Positions 6,712-17,121 of a stretch of DNA of 64,000 nucleotides are shown here, in pieces. A program made the position numbers and the translations under genes. The DNA lies in the NCBI GenBank assembly GCA_937873395.1, contig CALMYH010000001.1:1-64000 (forward strand). The letters run 5' to 3'. The notes under the pieces are model-generated. The model did not search any database and had not been told where the DNA came from. It saw only the letters and a list, made by a program, of their open reading frames with translations. Origin of the DNA: an uncultured Burkholderiales bacterium. GTDB taxonomy: Bacteria > Pseudomonadota > Gammaproteobacteria > Burkholderiales > Burkholderiaceae_C. Numbering within the stretch: position 1 is the stretch's first letter; the number at the start of each line of letters is the position of its first letter.

Positions 6712-8301
6712 ATGCATCGATCGATCCGGCGGTGGTGCCTGGCGCTTGGCCTCGGCCCCTTGCTGGCCGGCCTGGCGCTGGCGGCGCAGCCTGCCTGGTT
6801 CGATGCCGCGGGGCATGCCAGGCCCGAGGCGCTGCAGGCGGTCTCGCTGCTGCGAGCGGCCGACACCCACGGGCTCGATCCGTCGGACTACGGCGCCGAG
6901 CACCTGGCGGAAGCGCTCGGAAAGGCCGGGCAGCCGGCGCAAGCCGTGTCGGGTCTGGACCAGGCCCTGACCGAGGCCATGCTGCGCTACCTTCGGCACC
7001 TGCGCCACGGGCGGGTGGACCCGCGGCAGGTCGGTGGAGGGTTCCGGCCGTCGCGCCAGGGCGGCTTGGACGCGCAGGCCGTGCTGCAAGAGGCGCTGGC
7101 GGCCGGGGATCTGGCCCAGGCGGTGCACCGGTCGGTGCCGCCGCTGGGCCAGTACGAACAGCTGCGCCAGGCACTGCAGCACTACCGGACCCTGACGGGG
7201 CATCCGGCCTGGCAGCAGGCCCTTCCGGCCTTGCCCGTCCGCGCAACGGCTGGTGCGCGCAAGCTGGAGCCCGGGTCGCGTTATGCAGGCCTTCACCTGC
7301 TGGCCCGGCGGCTCGAGGCACTGGGCGACCTGCCGCCGCGGACCGTCTCGCGCTACGAGGGCGACGACGCCCTTTACGACGACGAGCTGGTGCAGGCGGT
7401 GCGCCGCTTTCAGCAACGCCACGGCCTCACCGTCGATGGTGTGCCGGGCCGCCAGACCCTGGCGCAGCTGGCGGTGAAGCCCGACGAGCGGGTGGTGCAG
7501 ATCGGACTGGCGCTGGAGCGCCTGCGCTGGACACCCCTGCTGCAGTCGCGACGGATGGTGGTGGTGAACATTCCGGAATTCGTGTTGCGGGGCTACGAGC
7601 TGACCGACCGCGGCATCCGGGTGGGCACGGAGATGCGGGTCATTGTCGGCAAGGCCGCGCGCCACGCCACGCCCCTGTTCGACGAGGAGATGCGCTTCAT
7701 CGAATTCAGCCCCTACTGGAACGTGCCGCGCTCGATCGCCGCCGACGAGACCGTGCCCCGCCTGCTTCGAGACCCGGGCCACCTCGACCGCATGGGGTAC
7801 GAAATCGTCGGGCGTGACGGGAGCATCCACCGCCTGGTGAACGACGAACTGCTGGCCGACGTGCTGGCCGGCCGTGCACTGCTGCGGCAGCGCCCCGGAC
7901 CGGAGAACGCGCTCGGGGGCATCAAGTTCGTCTTTCCCAACCGGGAGCACATCTTTCTGCACGACACGCCCGCCGTCAGCCTGTTCCGGCGGGATGGGCG
8001 GGCCTTCAGCCACGGCTGCATCCGGGTGGAGGATCCGCTGGCCCTGGCCCGATTCGTGATGCAGGAAATGCCCGCCTGGACCGAGGCGCGCATCGTCGAG
8101 GCCATGGGCAGGGGCGAATCGCAGACCGTGCGTCTGAGCCCCCCGGTGCCCGTCGTCATTGCCTACATCACTGCCCTGGTGAAAGATGGCCAGGTCCATT
8201 TTTTCGATGACATCTATGGCCACGACCGCATGCTGCAGGCCGCCCTGAAGGCGCGCGAACCAGGGGCTCGCGGCGACACCCGGCCTGCGGGCCAGCGGTG
8301 A
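6712..8301 (+). CDS. L,D-transpeptidase, YcbB/LdtD-like
   Basis: 529 residues from ATG 6712 after a CAGGAGG ribosome site. Order: N-terminal signal peptide ([17 protein letters not shown]), an N-terminal domain typical of YcbB (residues about 30-190), a peptidoglycan-binding type 1 repeat ([18 protein letters not shown], about 235-255), then the YkuD catalytic domain with HDTP and SHGCIRV, catalytic Cys near 436. Such enzymes form 3-3 cross-links between meso-diaminopimelate residues in the periplasm and resist most beta-lactams. Length and architecture match the LdtD class rather than the short YbiS class. Follows the OmpA-like gene by 117 bp. Confidence 0.9.
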   Translation: MHRSIRRWCLALGLGPLLAGLALAAQPAWFDAAGHARPEALQAVSLLRAADTHGLDPSDYGAEHLAEALGKAGQPAQAVSGLDQALTEAMLRYLRHLRHGRVDPRQVGGGFRPSRQGGLDAQAVLQEALAAGDLAQAVHRSVPPLGQYEQLRQALQHYRTLTGHPAWQQALPALPVRATAGARKLEPGSRYAGLHLLARRLEALGDLPPRTVSRYEGDDALYDDELVQAVRRFQQRHGLTVDGVPGRQTLAQLAVKPDERVVQIGLALERLRWTPLLQSRRMVVVNIPEFVLRGYELTDRGIRVGTEMRVIVGKAARHATPLFDEEMRFIEFSPYWNVPRSIAADETVPRLLRDPGHLDRMGYEIVGRDGSIHRLVNDELLADVLAGRALLRQRPGPENALGGIKFVFPNREHIFLHDTPAVSLFRRDGRAFSHGCIRVEDPLALARFVMQEMPAWTEARIVEAMGRGESQTVRLSPPVPVVIAYITALVKDGQVHFFDDIYGHDRMLQAALKAREPGARGDTRPAGQR

Positions 8302-8334
8302 ACCCGGTCGCTCCTGGCCTGGGCCTGTCCAGCC

Positions 8335-9721
<1,387 letters not shown>

Positions 9722-9729
<8 letters not shown>

Positions 9730-10261
9730 GGCGCTCCAGGTGGAAGCGTTGGCCGCCGTCGCCGGACGACGCTTCGCGGCGCAGCACGATCCGCTCCTTG
9801 AAATGGTCGATGCAGCCCAGCATCAGTCCTTCGGCCAGGTCTTCGAAGTGGCGCGGCGAGCGGTAGAGCAGGGTGAGGCGACGCGGGTCGTGGTGCTCGA
9901 TGTCGAAGCGTGGCAGCTCGGCGTCGGGGTAGAGCTTGAGCACCTCGGCATGGATGATGTCTTCGATGCCCGAGAGAAACTGGAAGGTGGAGTCGACCCC
10001 GTCGAAGAACGAAGGGTAGGCCTGCACGAAGCGCCCGAACAGGTGTTTGCCAAAGGCACGCACGAGATCCGGCACCGCGATGCCGGTCCGACGGGACAGC
10101 GCCACCACCATGGCCACCATCTCGTCGTGCGGATAGGTGCCGACCGCGGTGTAGGCGCCGCCCGAGGGCGGATCGGCGTCGTCGATGATGTCGTCGACCA
10201 TCTCGGCCGAGAACGCTTCCTCGACCATGCCGAGAAACTCGGTGAACACCACGCCCTTCAT
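9722..10261 (-). CDS. H-NOX heme domain protein, probable NO sensor
   Basis: 179 residues, a stand-alone H-NOX (heme NO/oxygen binding) domain. Expected proximal heme ligand His104 in [13 protein letters not shown], and the porphyrin-propionate motif Y-x-S-x-R at 133-137 (YRSPR). Stand-alone H-NOX proteins of aerobic proteobacteria bind NO and modulate a co-transcribed kinase or cyclic-di-GMP enzyme. Here the next gene is a sensorless hybrid kinase overlapping by 8 bp. A good ribosome site (CAGGAG) precedes the start. Whether it binds O2 as well depends on distal-pocket residues I cannot assign. Confidence 0.92.
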
Positions 10262-10387
10262 ACCCTGCTCCTGCCTTGGATGGTTGCCGCGGGCAGCCTC
10301 CGCGCCCCTGGGGCTGGCGTGCTGTCCCTGCAGGAGTTATCGGCAGGGTGTGCCGAAAATGAAGCCGGCCAGGCAGCCGGCCAAGGG

Positions 10388-10801
10388 TCAGCGCAGGCCC
10401 TGACCGGCCGCGTGCTCGGCGCGCTGGATCAGTTCGATCTTGTAGCCGTCGGGGTCGGTGACAAAGGCGATCACCGTGCTGCCGCCTTTGACCGGGCCGG
10501 CTTCACGGGTGACATTGCCACCGGCGGCCTTGATTTTTTCGCAGGCGGCGTAGGCATCGGGAACGCCCAGGGCGATGTGGCCGTAGGCGGTGCCCATGTC
10601 GTACTGCTCGACGCCCCAGTTGTAGGTCAGCTCGATCTCGGCCTGGCCCGGGTTGCCGCCCTCGAAGCCCAGAAAGGCCAGCGAATATTTGTACTCGGGG
10701 TTTTCGGAGGTGCGCAGCAGCTGCATGCCCAGCACTTGGGTGTAGAAGTCGATGGAGCGCTGCAGGTTGCCCACGCGCAGCATGGTGTGGAGGATTCGCA
10801 T
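10388..10801 (-). CDS. gloA: Lactoylglutathione lyase (glyoxalase I)
   Basis: 137 residues, the length of the bacterial Ni/Co-type glyoxalase I. Metal ligands are in place: His5, Glu57, His75 and Glu123, shifted by one from E. coli GloA at the last three. It converts the methylglyoxal-glutathione hemithioacetal to S-lactoylglutathione. Lies 64 bp downstream of an SDR gene on the same strand, probably co-transcribed. The 126 bp to the next gene (H-NOX) contain a repeated GCCGGCC that could form a weak hairpin. Confidence 0.95.
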   Translation of the reverse strand: MRILHTMLRVGNLQRSIDFYTQVLGMQLLRTSENPEYKYSLAFLGFEGGNPGQAEIELTYNWGVEQYDMGTAYGHIALGVPDAYAACEKIKAAGGNVTREAGPVKGGSTVIAFVTDPDGYKIELIQRAEHAAGQGLR

Positions 10802-10865
10802 GGTGTGTCTGGAAGGAACGACAGGAGGGAAGGGGGCGGTGGCTTGCCAGTACGATGTCAGGCTG

Positions 10866-11666
10866 TCAGACCGGCACCGTGTAGTTCAGGGCCATGCGGC
10901 CGCCGTCCACGGTGACGATTTCGCCGGTGACGTAGCTGGCGGCGTCGCTGGCCAGCCAGGCCACGACGTCGGCGATTTCGCCGGGTTCGCCCAGGCGTTT
11001 GAGCGGGGTGCGGCTGAGGATCTTGTGGCGGGCTTCGTCGCTGGTGAGCACCGCCTGGGCCGCCAGTTCGGTGGCGATGGTGCCGGGGGCCACGGCGTTG
11101 ACGCGGATGCCCTTGTCGGCCAGCGCCAGGGACATGGCCCGGGTGAGCTGGTTGATGGCGCCCTTGCTCGCGTTGTAGCTGGCGATGTTCGGGATGGCCA
11201 GCACGCCGTTGACCGAACTCATGTTGACAATGCTGCCGCCGCCCGAGGCCACCATGGCGCGTGCGACCGCCTGGCCCATCAGGAAGGCGCCCTTGAGGTT
11301 GACGCGCAGCACGGCGTCGAAGTCCTCTTCGGTGACGTCCAGAAAGTCGGCGGCCTTGAAGATGCCGGCATTGTTCACCAGCACGTCGATGCGCCCGTGG
11401 CGGGCCAGGGTGGCGGCCACGGCGGCATCGACGTCGGCCTTGTGCCCGACATCGCAGTGGAGGTAGACCACACCCAGCTCGGCGGCCAGTGCCTGGCCGC
11501 GGACGTCGGCCACGTCGGCCAGCACGACCAGCGCCTGTTCGCGGGCGAAGCGGCGCGCGCAGGCTTCACCGATGCCCTGTGAGCCGCCGGTGATCAGAAC
11601 CACACGCCCCTGGTGGCCGAAGTGCACCGGGCGTGCTGCGGAGACGGAAGAAGATTCGTTTTTCAT
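10866..11666 (-). CDS. SDR-family oxidoreductase (NAD(P)-dependent alcohol dehydrogenase)
   Basis: 266 residues, classical short-chain dehydrogenase. Cofactor motif TGGSQGIG near residues 27-34, NNAG after strand 4, active Ser in MSSVNG, Y-x3-K as YNASK, and PG near 200. An acidic residue after beta-2 ([10 protein letters not shown]) favours NAD over NADP. Similar proteins are annotated as 3-oxoacyl-ACP reductase or gluconate 5-dehydrogenase-like; the substrate cannot be read from sequence. Divergent from the cupin gene (48 bp) and followed by gloA on the same strand. Confidence 0.85.
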   Translation of the reverse strand: MKNESSSVSAARPVHFGHQGRVVLITGGSQGIGEACARRFAREQALVVLADVADVRGQALAAELGVVYLHCDVGHKADVDAAVAATLARHGRIDVLVNNAGIFKAADFLDVTEEDFDAVLRVNLKGAFLMGQAVARAMVASGGGSIVNMSSVNGVLAIPNIASYNASKGAINQLTRAMSLALADKGIRVNAVAPGTIATELAAQAVLTSDEARHKILSRTPLKRLGEPGEIADVVAWLASDAASYVTGEIVTVDGGRMALNYTVPV

Positions 11667-11713
11667 GGGATCATCTTACCGGTGGCCGGCCGTGCCGGCA
11701 GGAGATGGACCCG

Positions 11714-12097
11714 ATGAACCAGTACACCCAGGTGGTGCTTTACACCGACGACGAGGGCGTCGCCCGCTTCAGGGAGGAGGCCGTGCCTTTGAGCGAAGGA
11801 ACGCCGGCGGCGCGCCTGTCGGCGCTGATGTCGGCCAGCGGCGTGCAGTGGCGCCAGAGCCCGGTCGGTTTCGCCAGCGACTTTCACTGCACCGGCGCGC
11901 CGCAGTGGCTGGTGGTGCTGCAGGGCTGCATGGAAATCGGCCTGCAGGATGGCAGCAGCCGGCGCTTCGGGCCGGGGCAGATGTTTTTTTCGGCCGACAC
12001 CCTGCCCCAGGGCGAGGTGTTCGACCCGGCGCGGCACGGCCACCGCAGCCGTCAGGTGGGCGATGAACCGCTGGTGACCCTGTTCGTGCGGGTCTGA
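11714..12097 (+). CDS. Cupin-fold protein
   Basis: 127 residues from ATG 11714, which stands about 10 bp after AGGAG; ATG 11705 is too close to that site. A single cupin barrel is suggested by FHCTGAPQWLVVLQGCMEI (motif 1-like) and RFGPGQMFFSADTLPQGE (motif 2-like). The conserved His/Glu metal ligands are incomplete, so it may not be an active metalloenzyme. Small cytosolic proteins of this type often bind small molecules. Divergent from the SDR gene and convergent with rhlE across a hairpin. Confidence 0.75.
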   Translation: MNQYTQVVLYTDDEGVARFREEAVPLSEGTPAARLSALMSASGVQWRQSPVGFASDFHCTGAPQWLVVLQGCMEIGLQDGSSRRFGPGQMFFSADTLPQGEVFDPARHGHRSRQVGDEPLVTLFVRV

Positions 12098-12123
12098 AGG
12101 CCCGGGGAACCCGACTCAGGACA

Positions 12124-12142
12124 GGCCAGCGGGGCGCTGGCC
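12124..12142. terminator. Terminator-like hairpin
   Basis: GGCCAGCG (12124-12131) and CGCTGGCC (12135-12142) form a perfect 8-bp stem with a GGG loop, between the convergent cupin and rhlE genes. No T-tract on either side. Confidence 0.5.
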
Positions 12143-12150
12143 GGCACGCT

Positions 12151-13896
12151 TCAGCCGATGCGGCCGAAGCTGGTGCGCAGCGGATCGGCTGCGCCACCGC
12201 CGCCACCACCGCCGCCACCCGAACGCTGGCCACGCTTCTTGTTGTTCTTGCCGCGGTTGCCCGAGCGCATCGAATCGATGCTGGTGCGCAGCGGGTCGGG
12301 CTGGCCACCGGGTGCGGCCGGGCGCGGGCGCGGATCGCGGATGCGCAGGCTGCCCAGGTGGGCATTGGGCCCGGGCTGGCGCTCGGCACCGTCCTCGCGG
12401 GGCGGGCGGGGCTGGCGAGCGGCCTGGGCACCGTCCTGCGGACGGGGGCCGGCGTTGCCGCCGCCGCGCCGGTTGCGCTTGCGGCGGCCGTCGCCACGGG
12501 GCTGGCCGTCCGCGCTTACCGGTGCACCGTCGGCCGAGGCCTCGCCCGGCGGGCGACGGTTCTGTCCCTGGCCCTGGCCGCCGCGCGCAGGCCGGCCTTG
12601 TCCGTCACCGGCCTTTTTCTCGCGGATGCGGGTCATCATTTCCTGGCGGGCGGCCTTGGCCGCAGCGGCCATCACCTCGCGGCTGGGCGGCTTGCCGGCA
12701 CCGCCCCAGATGGTCTGGCGACCCATGGCGATGGGCTCTGCCTTTTCGCCGGGCTCGGGCATGAACTCGGCGAAGATCTGCACCGGAATCTGCTGCTTGG
12801 TGAAGCGCTCGATCTCCATCATGAAGCCTTCTTCGTCCAGGCTCACGAGGTTGACCGCCTGGCCCTCGCGACCGGCACGACCGGTGCGGCCGATGCGGTG
12901 GACGTAGTCTTCGCAGACGTTCGGGATTTCGTAGTTGACCACGTGCGGCAGGTCGTCGATGTCGATGCCGCGGGCAGCGATGTCGGTGGCCACCAGGGCG
13001 CGGATCTCGCCGCTCTTGAAGCCGGCCAGCGCCTGGGTGCGCGCACCCTGGCTCTTGTTGCCGTGCAGGGCCATGGCCTCGATGCCGTTTTTGGTGAGGT
13101 ACTCGGCCACGTTGTTGGCGCCGAACTTGGTGCGGGTGAAGACCAGCACCTGGCTCCAGTTGTGCTGGTTGATGATGTGCACCAGCAGGGCCTTCTTCTT
13201 GCCGCGGCCGACCGGGTGGATGACCTGCGAGATGCGCTGCACCGTGGTGTTGCGCGGGGTCACCTGGATGTGCTGCGGGTCCTTGAGCAGGTTGCTGGCC
13301 AGGTCGCGGATCTCGTCGCTGAAGGTGGCCGAGAACAGCAGGCTCTGTTTGGCCTGGGGCAGCAGGGCCAGCACCTTCTTGACGTCGTGGATGAAGCCCA
13401 TGTCGAGCATGCGGTCGGCTTCGTCCAGCACCAGGATCTGCACCTGCGACAGGTCGAGGAAGCCCTGGTCCTGCAGGTCCAGCAGTCGGCCGGGAGTGGC
13501 CACCAGAATGTCGACGCCTTTTTTCATGGCGTTGATCTGGGGGTTCATGCCGACGCCGCCGAAGATGACGGTGGACGTCAGCTTCAGGTGTTTGCCGTAG
13601 GTCCGCACCGATTCCTCGACCTGGGCGGCCAGTTCACGCGTGGGGGTGAGCACCAGGGCACGGACCCCGACACCTCCGAAGCGGCTGGTGGCGCGCTCGC
13701 GCTGGCTCAGCAGCTGCAGCATGGGCAGGGTGAAGGCCGCGGTCTTGCCGGTGCCGGTCTGGGCGCCACCCAGCAGGTCACGGCCGGCGAGCACGGCCGG
13801 GATGGCCTCGACCTGGATGGGGGTGGGGGTGTCGTAACCCTGCTCGTGCACGGCTTGGACGATGGCCGGGGCCAGCTTCAGTTCTTCAAATTTCAT
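12151..13896 (-). CDS. rhlE: DEAD-box ATP-dependent RNA helicase RhlE
   Basis: 581 residues from ATG 13896 ([10 protein letters not shown]). Motifs: Q motif ([12 protein letters not shown]), motif [17 protein letters not shown], motif II DEAD ([13 protein letters not shown]), motif III SAT, motif [12 protein letters not shown]. The C-terminal about 190 residues are Arg/Gly/Pro-rich and basic, with two near-identical DPLRTS(I/F) segments, expected to bind RNA. Acts in ribosome maturation, RNA decay and cold adaptation. The frame extends upstream to 14079, but that part is not helicase-like and would fill the promoter region. Confidence 0.95.
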   Translation of the reverse strand: MKFEELKLAPAIVQAVHEQGYDTPTPIQVEAIPAVLAGRDLLGGAQTGTGKTAAFTLPMLQLLSQRERATSRFGGVGVRALVLTPTRELAAQVEESVRTYGKHLKLTSTVIFGGVGMNPQINAMKKGVDILVATPGRLLDLQDQGFLDLSQVQILVLDEADRMLDMGFIHDVKKVLALLPQAKQSLLFSATFSDEIRDLASNLLKDPQHIQVTPRNTTVQRISQVIHPVGRGKKKALLVHIINQHNWSQVLVFTRTKFGANNVAEYLTKNGIEAMALHGNKSQGARTQALAGFKSGEIRALVATDIAARGIDIDDLPHVVNYEIPNVCEDYVHRIGRTGRAGREGQAVNLVSLDEEGFMMEIERFTKQQIPVQIFAEFMPEPGEKAEPIAMGRQTIWGGAGKPPSREVMAAAAKAARQEMMTRIREKKAGDGQGRPARGGQGQGQNRRPPGEASADGAPVSADGQPRGDGRRKRNRRGGGNAGPRPQDGAQAARQPRPPREDGAERQPGPNAHLGSLRIRDPRPRPAAPGGQPDPLRTSIDSMRSGNRGKNNKKRGQRSGGGGGGGGGAADPLRTSFGRIG

Positions 13897-14157
13897 GGTT
13901 TGGGTGAGGCGCCCTTCCAGGGCGCTGGGGGGCATCGGCCACTCCAGGCAATGTCCGGCTGTCTCGCGGGCAAGGTCTGGCCAGTCTGGGGCAGATGGAA
14001 TCACAGGGTTGGTGCATGCCAGCACGTGGCAGGCACCCCAGCATGGGTGCTGGTGACGGGCCAACTGTTGCCCGATCACGCCCTATTGTCGCACGACTTC
14101 GGGCCCTGGCGGCCGCCGCACGGGTATAAAAGCCACAAACGGCTTCAGGAGCCCTGC
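13897..14157. promoter_or_regulatory. Divergent intergenic region between rhlE and a hypothetical gene
   Basis: About 260 bp with no gene I can support. TATAAA at 14125-14130 sits 27 bp before the rightward start and resembles a -10, but no -35 is recognisable at proper spacing. AGGAG at 14147-14151 is the ribosome site of the next gene. RhlE transcription must also start in this region; no motif stands out. Confidence 0.35.
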
Positions 14158-14694
14158 ATGAGCACCACCACTTTTGGCTATGACACGGTCCAGGACCGCA
14201 TCTGGATGCGGTCGAATGCGTCCGGCCGGACGGTCTGGTTGACCCGCCGCATGGTCGCACACCTGCTCGGACCTGTGCTGCAGTCGTTCGAGGCGGCTGC
14301 GCCAGGCGCCGAGGGCGGTGCACCGCCCGCCACCCGCGCGGCACTCGAGCACGAACTGGCCCTGCACGAGCCGGTGCCGGGTGGGGGAGCGGCGGTCATC
14401 AGGACCAACCGGGAGCCGTCCCGCGGTCCTTCTGCCGACCTCCACGGCGAGGATCTTTGCACCCGCATCATGACCACGACCACCAGCCGTGAGGTCACGC
14501 TGCAGATCAGCACCACCGGGGCGCCGCTCACGCTCAGGCTGAGTCGTCGCGGCATGCACCTGTGGCTGCAGGGGCTGGTGATGGTGCTGCGCAGGGCCGA
14601 CTGGAACCTGCCGCAGCCGCTGCCCGGGTGGTTGCAGACCGGGGTGCTGCCGCCTGCCGTCCGGGCCATTCTCCCGCCGCAGCCGCCGGTCTGA
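14158..14694 (+). CDS. Conserved hypothetical protein
   Basis: 178 residues from ATG 14158 with AGGAG 6 bp upstream. Begins MSTTTFGYDTVQDRIWM and contains a short aromatic/hydrophobic repeat-like pattern (TVWLTRRMVAHLL and LTLRLSRRGMHLWLQGL), suggesting a small alpha/beta domain. No signal peptide, membrane segment or known catalytic motif. I believe similar proteins occur in other Betaproteobacteria but know no function. It precedes ettA by about 100 bp on the same strand; no shared role is evident. Confidence 0.7.
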   Translation: MSTTTFGYDTVQDRIWMRSNASGRTVWLTRRMVAHLLGPVLQSFEAAAPGAEGGAPPATRAALEHELALHEPVPGGGAAVIRTNREPSRGPSADLHGEDLCTRIMTTTTSREVTLQISTTGAPLTLRLSRRGMHLWLQGLVMVLRRADWNLPQPLPGWLQTGVLPPAVRAILPPQPPV

Positions 14695-14792
14695 GGAAGT
14701 CGGACCGATCCCCCGGGCGATAATGGAGGGTGTTGCCGCCTGCGCGGACAGCCCCGCCGCGCCCAGGCGCCCACCCTCTGCAAAATTTCACC

Positions 14793-16454
14793 ATGGCCCA
14801 ATACGTTTTCTCGATGAACCGCGTCTCCAAGACCGTGCCGCCCAAGCGGCAGATCTTGAAAGACATCTCCCTGTCCTTCTTCCCCGGCGCCAAGATCGGC
14901 GTGCTCGGCCTCAACGGCTCGGGCAAGTCCTCGCTGCTCAAGATCATGGCGGGCGTCGACAAGGAAATCGAAGGCGAAGCCATCCCCATGCCCGGCATCC
15001 AGATCGGCTATCTGCCGCAGGAGCCCGAGCTCAACCCCGAGCAGACCGTGCGCCAGGCGGTGGAAGAAGGCATTGGCGGTGCGCTCAAGGCCAAGGCACG
15101 CCTGGAAGAGGTGTACGCCGCCTATGCCGAGGAGGATGCCGACTTTGACGCGCTGGCGGCCGAGCAGGCCGAGCTGGAGGCCATCATCGCCGCCAGTGGC
15201 TCCGAGAACACCGACCTGCAGCTGGAGCTGGCCGCCGACGCGCTGAACCTGCCGCCCTGGGACGCCCTGATCAAGAACCTCTCGGGGGGCGAGAAGCGCC
15301 GCGTGGCCCTGTGCCGCCTGCTGCTGTCCCGGCCCGACATGCTGCTGCTGGACGAACCCACCAACCACCTGGACGCCGAAAGCGTGCACTGGCTGGAGCA
15401 ATTCCTGCAGCGCTTCCCCGGCACCGTGGTGGCCATCACCCACGACCGCTACTTCCTGGACAACGCCGCCGAGTGGATTCTGGAACTCGACCGCGGGCAC
15501 GGCATCCCCTGGAAGGGCAACTACTCCGACTGGCTGGACCAGAAGGGCAAGCGCCTGGACCAGGAACAGAAGACCGAAGACGCCCACCGCAAGGCCATGA
15601 AGGAAGAGCTGGAGTGGGTGCGCAAGAACGCCAAGGGCCGCCAGGCCAAGAGCAAGGCGCGCCTGGCCCGCTTCGAGGAACTGAGCGACGTCGATTACCA
15701 GAAGCGCAACGAGACCAACGAGATCTTCATTCCGGTGGCCGAGCGCCTGGGCAACGAAGTCATCGAGTTCAAGGATGTCAGCAAGAGCTTTGGCGACCGC
15801 CTGCTGATCGACAAGCTCAGCTTCAAGGTGCCGGCCGGCGCCATCGTCGGCATCATCGGCCCCAACGGCGCGGGCAAGTCCACGCTGTTCCGCATGATCC
15901 AGGGCGTGGAGCAGCCTGACAGTGGCGAGATTTCCATCGGCAAGACCGCCAAGCTGGCCTTCGTGGACCAGAGCCGCGAGTCCCTCAGTGGCGACAAGAC
16001 GGTCTGGGAAGACGTCTCGGGCGGGCTGGACAACATCACCGTCGGCAAGTTCGTCATGCCCAGCCGGGCCTATATCGGCCGCTTCAACTTCAAGGGCAAC
16101 GACCAGCAGAAGATGGTCAAGAACCTCTCGGGCGGTGAGCGCGGGCGCCTGCACCTGGCCAAGACCCTGGCCCAGGGTGGCAACGTGCTGATGCTGGACG
16201 AACCCTCGAACGACCTGGACGTCGAGACCCTGCGCGCACTGGAAGAAGCCCTGCTGGAGTTTGCCGGTTCGGCCATGGTGATCTCGCACGACCGCTGGTT
16301 CCTCGACCGCATCTGCACCCACATCCTGGCCTACGAGGGCGACAGCCAGTGGTACTTCTACGACGGCAACTTCACCGAGTACGAGGCGGACAAGAAGCGG
16401 CGCCTGGGTGAAGAGGGTGCCCGTCCGAAGCGGGCGCGCTTCAAGACGATCTGA
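14793..16454 (+). CDS. ettA: Energy-dependent translational throttle protein EttA (ABC-F)
   Basis: 553 residues from ATG 14793 (MAQYVFSMNRVSK, the typical EttA opening). Two ATPase domains in one chain without membrane segments: Walker A LNGSGKSS and PNGAGKST, signatures LSGGEKRRV and LSGGERGRL, Walker B LLLDEPTNHLD and LMLDEPSNDLD. The Arm region and basic linker (KGRQAKSKARLARFEEL) are present. EttA binds the ribosomal E site and gates the first peptide bond according to ADP/ATP ratio. Its stop overlaps the start of the DUF1415 gene. Confidence 0.96.
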   Translation: MAQYVFSMNRVSKTVPPKRQILKDISLSFFPGAKIGVLGLNGSGKSSLLKIMAGVDKEIEGEAIPMPGIQIGYLPQEPELNPEQTVRQAVEEGIGGALKAKARLEEVYAAYAEEDADFDALAAEQAELEAIIAASGSENTDLQLELAADALNLPPWDALIKNLSGGEKRRVALCRLLLSRPDMLLLDEPTNHLDAESVHWLEQFLQRFPGTVVAITHDRYFLDNAAEWILELDRGHGIPWKGNYSDWLDQKGKRLDQEQKTEDAHRKAMKEELEWVRKNAKGRQAKSKARLARFEELSDVDYQKRNETNEIFIPVAERLGNEVIEFKDVSKSFGDRLLIDKLSFKVPAGAIVGIIGPNGAGKSTLFRMIQGVEQPDSGEISIGKTAKLAFVDQSRESLSGDKTVWEDVSGGLDNITVGKFVMPSRAYIGRFNFKGNDQQKMVKNLSGGERGRLHLAKTLAQGGNVLMLDEPSNDLDVETLRALEEALLEFAGSAMVISHDRWFLDRICTHILAYEGDSQWYFYDGNFTEYEADKKRRLGEEGARPKRARFKTI

Positions 16455-17014
16455 TGCCGTCCATGGAGTTGACCGACGAGCAGGTGCTGGCCGACACCCG
16501 TCGCTGGATCGAGCAGGCGGTGATCGGCCTGAACCTGTGTCCGTTCGCGCGTTCGGTGTACGTGAAGAACCAGGTGCGCATCGTGGTCAGCCGCGCGCGG
16601 CACCTCGACGCCTTCCTGGACGAGCTCGACCTTGAGCTGGACCTGCTGGAGAACACGCCGGCGGAGCAGATCGACACCACGCTGCTGGTGCACCCGACCC
16701 TGTTCCCGGTGTTCGAGGTCTTCAACGACTTCATGAATGTGGTCGACGACGTGGTGGCCGAACACGAGCTGGAAGGCGTGATCCAGGTGGCCCATTTCCA
16801 TCCGGATTTCGTGTTTGAAGGGGAGACGGAAAGCGACATGAGCCATTTCACCAACCGCGCGCCCTACCCGACGTTGCACCTGCTGCGCGAGGACAGTGTC
16901 GAGAGGGCCGTGGCCAGCGAGGGCGGGGATGCCGAGGCGATCGTCGAACGCAACATCCGCACGCTGAGAGAGCTGGGGCCGCAGGGCTGGGCGGACCTGC
17001 TCGGCAAGGGCTGA
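16454..17014 (+). CDS. DUF1415 family protein
   Basis: 186 residues. The family signature is clear: WIEQAVIGLNLCPFARSVY near residues 18-36, followed by HPTLFPVFEVFNDF and VAHFHPDFVFEG, then NRAPYPTLHLLRE. Function is unknown; the conserved Cys/Pro and His/Asp positions suggest a binding or enzymatic site. The start ATG overlaps the ettA stop (ATGA), so the two are coupled. A second ATG at 16463 is also possible. Cytosolic by composition. Confidence 0.88.
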   Translation: MPSMELTDEQVLADTRRWIEQAVIGLNLCPFARSVYVKNQVRIVVSRARHLDAFLDELDLELDLLENTPAEQIDTTLLVHPTLFPVFEVFNDFMNVVDDVVAEHELEGVIQVAHFHPDFVFEGETESDMSHFTNRAPYPTLHLLREDSVERAVASEGGDAEAIVERNIRTLRELGPQGWADLLGKG

Positions 17015-17121
17015 ACTGGGCGGTTTTTCGGCCGCTTTTTGTGGCCATGTGCAGCCGTGGGTAGGCGCAGAATCGGCGGCATCCAGATTCAATCACCGGA
17101 GCCCGCCAGCCCGCCCCAACC

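Noticed and set aside
13897..14079. Extension of RhlE up to 14079
   Set aside because: The extra 61 residues are not helicase-like and would leave no promoter; the [10 protein letters not shown] start is characteristic.
14101..14140. TATAAA at 14125 as a definite promoter
   Set aside because: No -35 at suitable spacing, and it is only 27 bp from the start codon; left as a possibility.
12358..14694. A very long open frame on the plus strand across rhlE
   Set aside because: Opposite strand encodes all RhlE motifs; the plus frame has Gly/Ala/Val/His-biased composition typical of a codon-bias shadow, and only its end (14158-14694) is a real gene.
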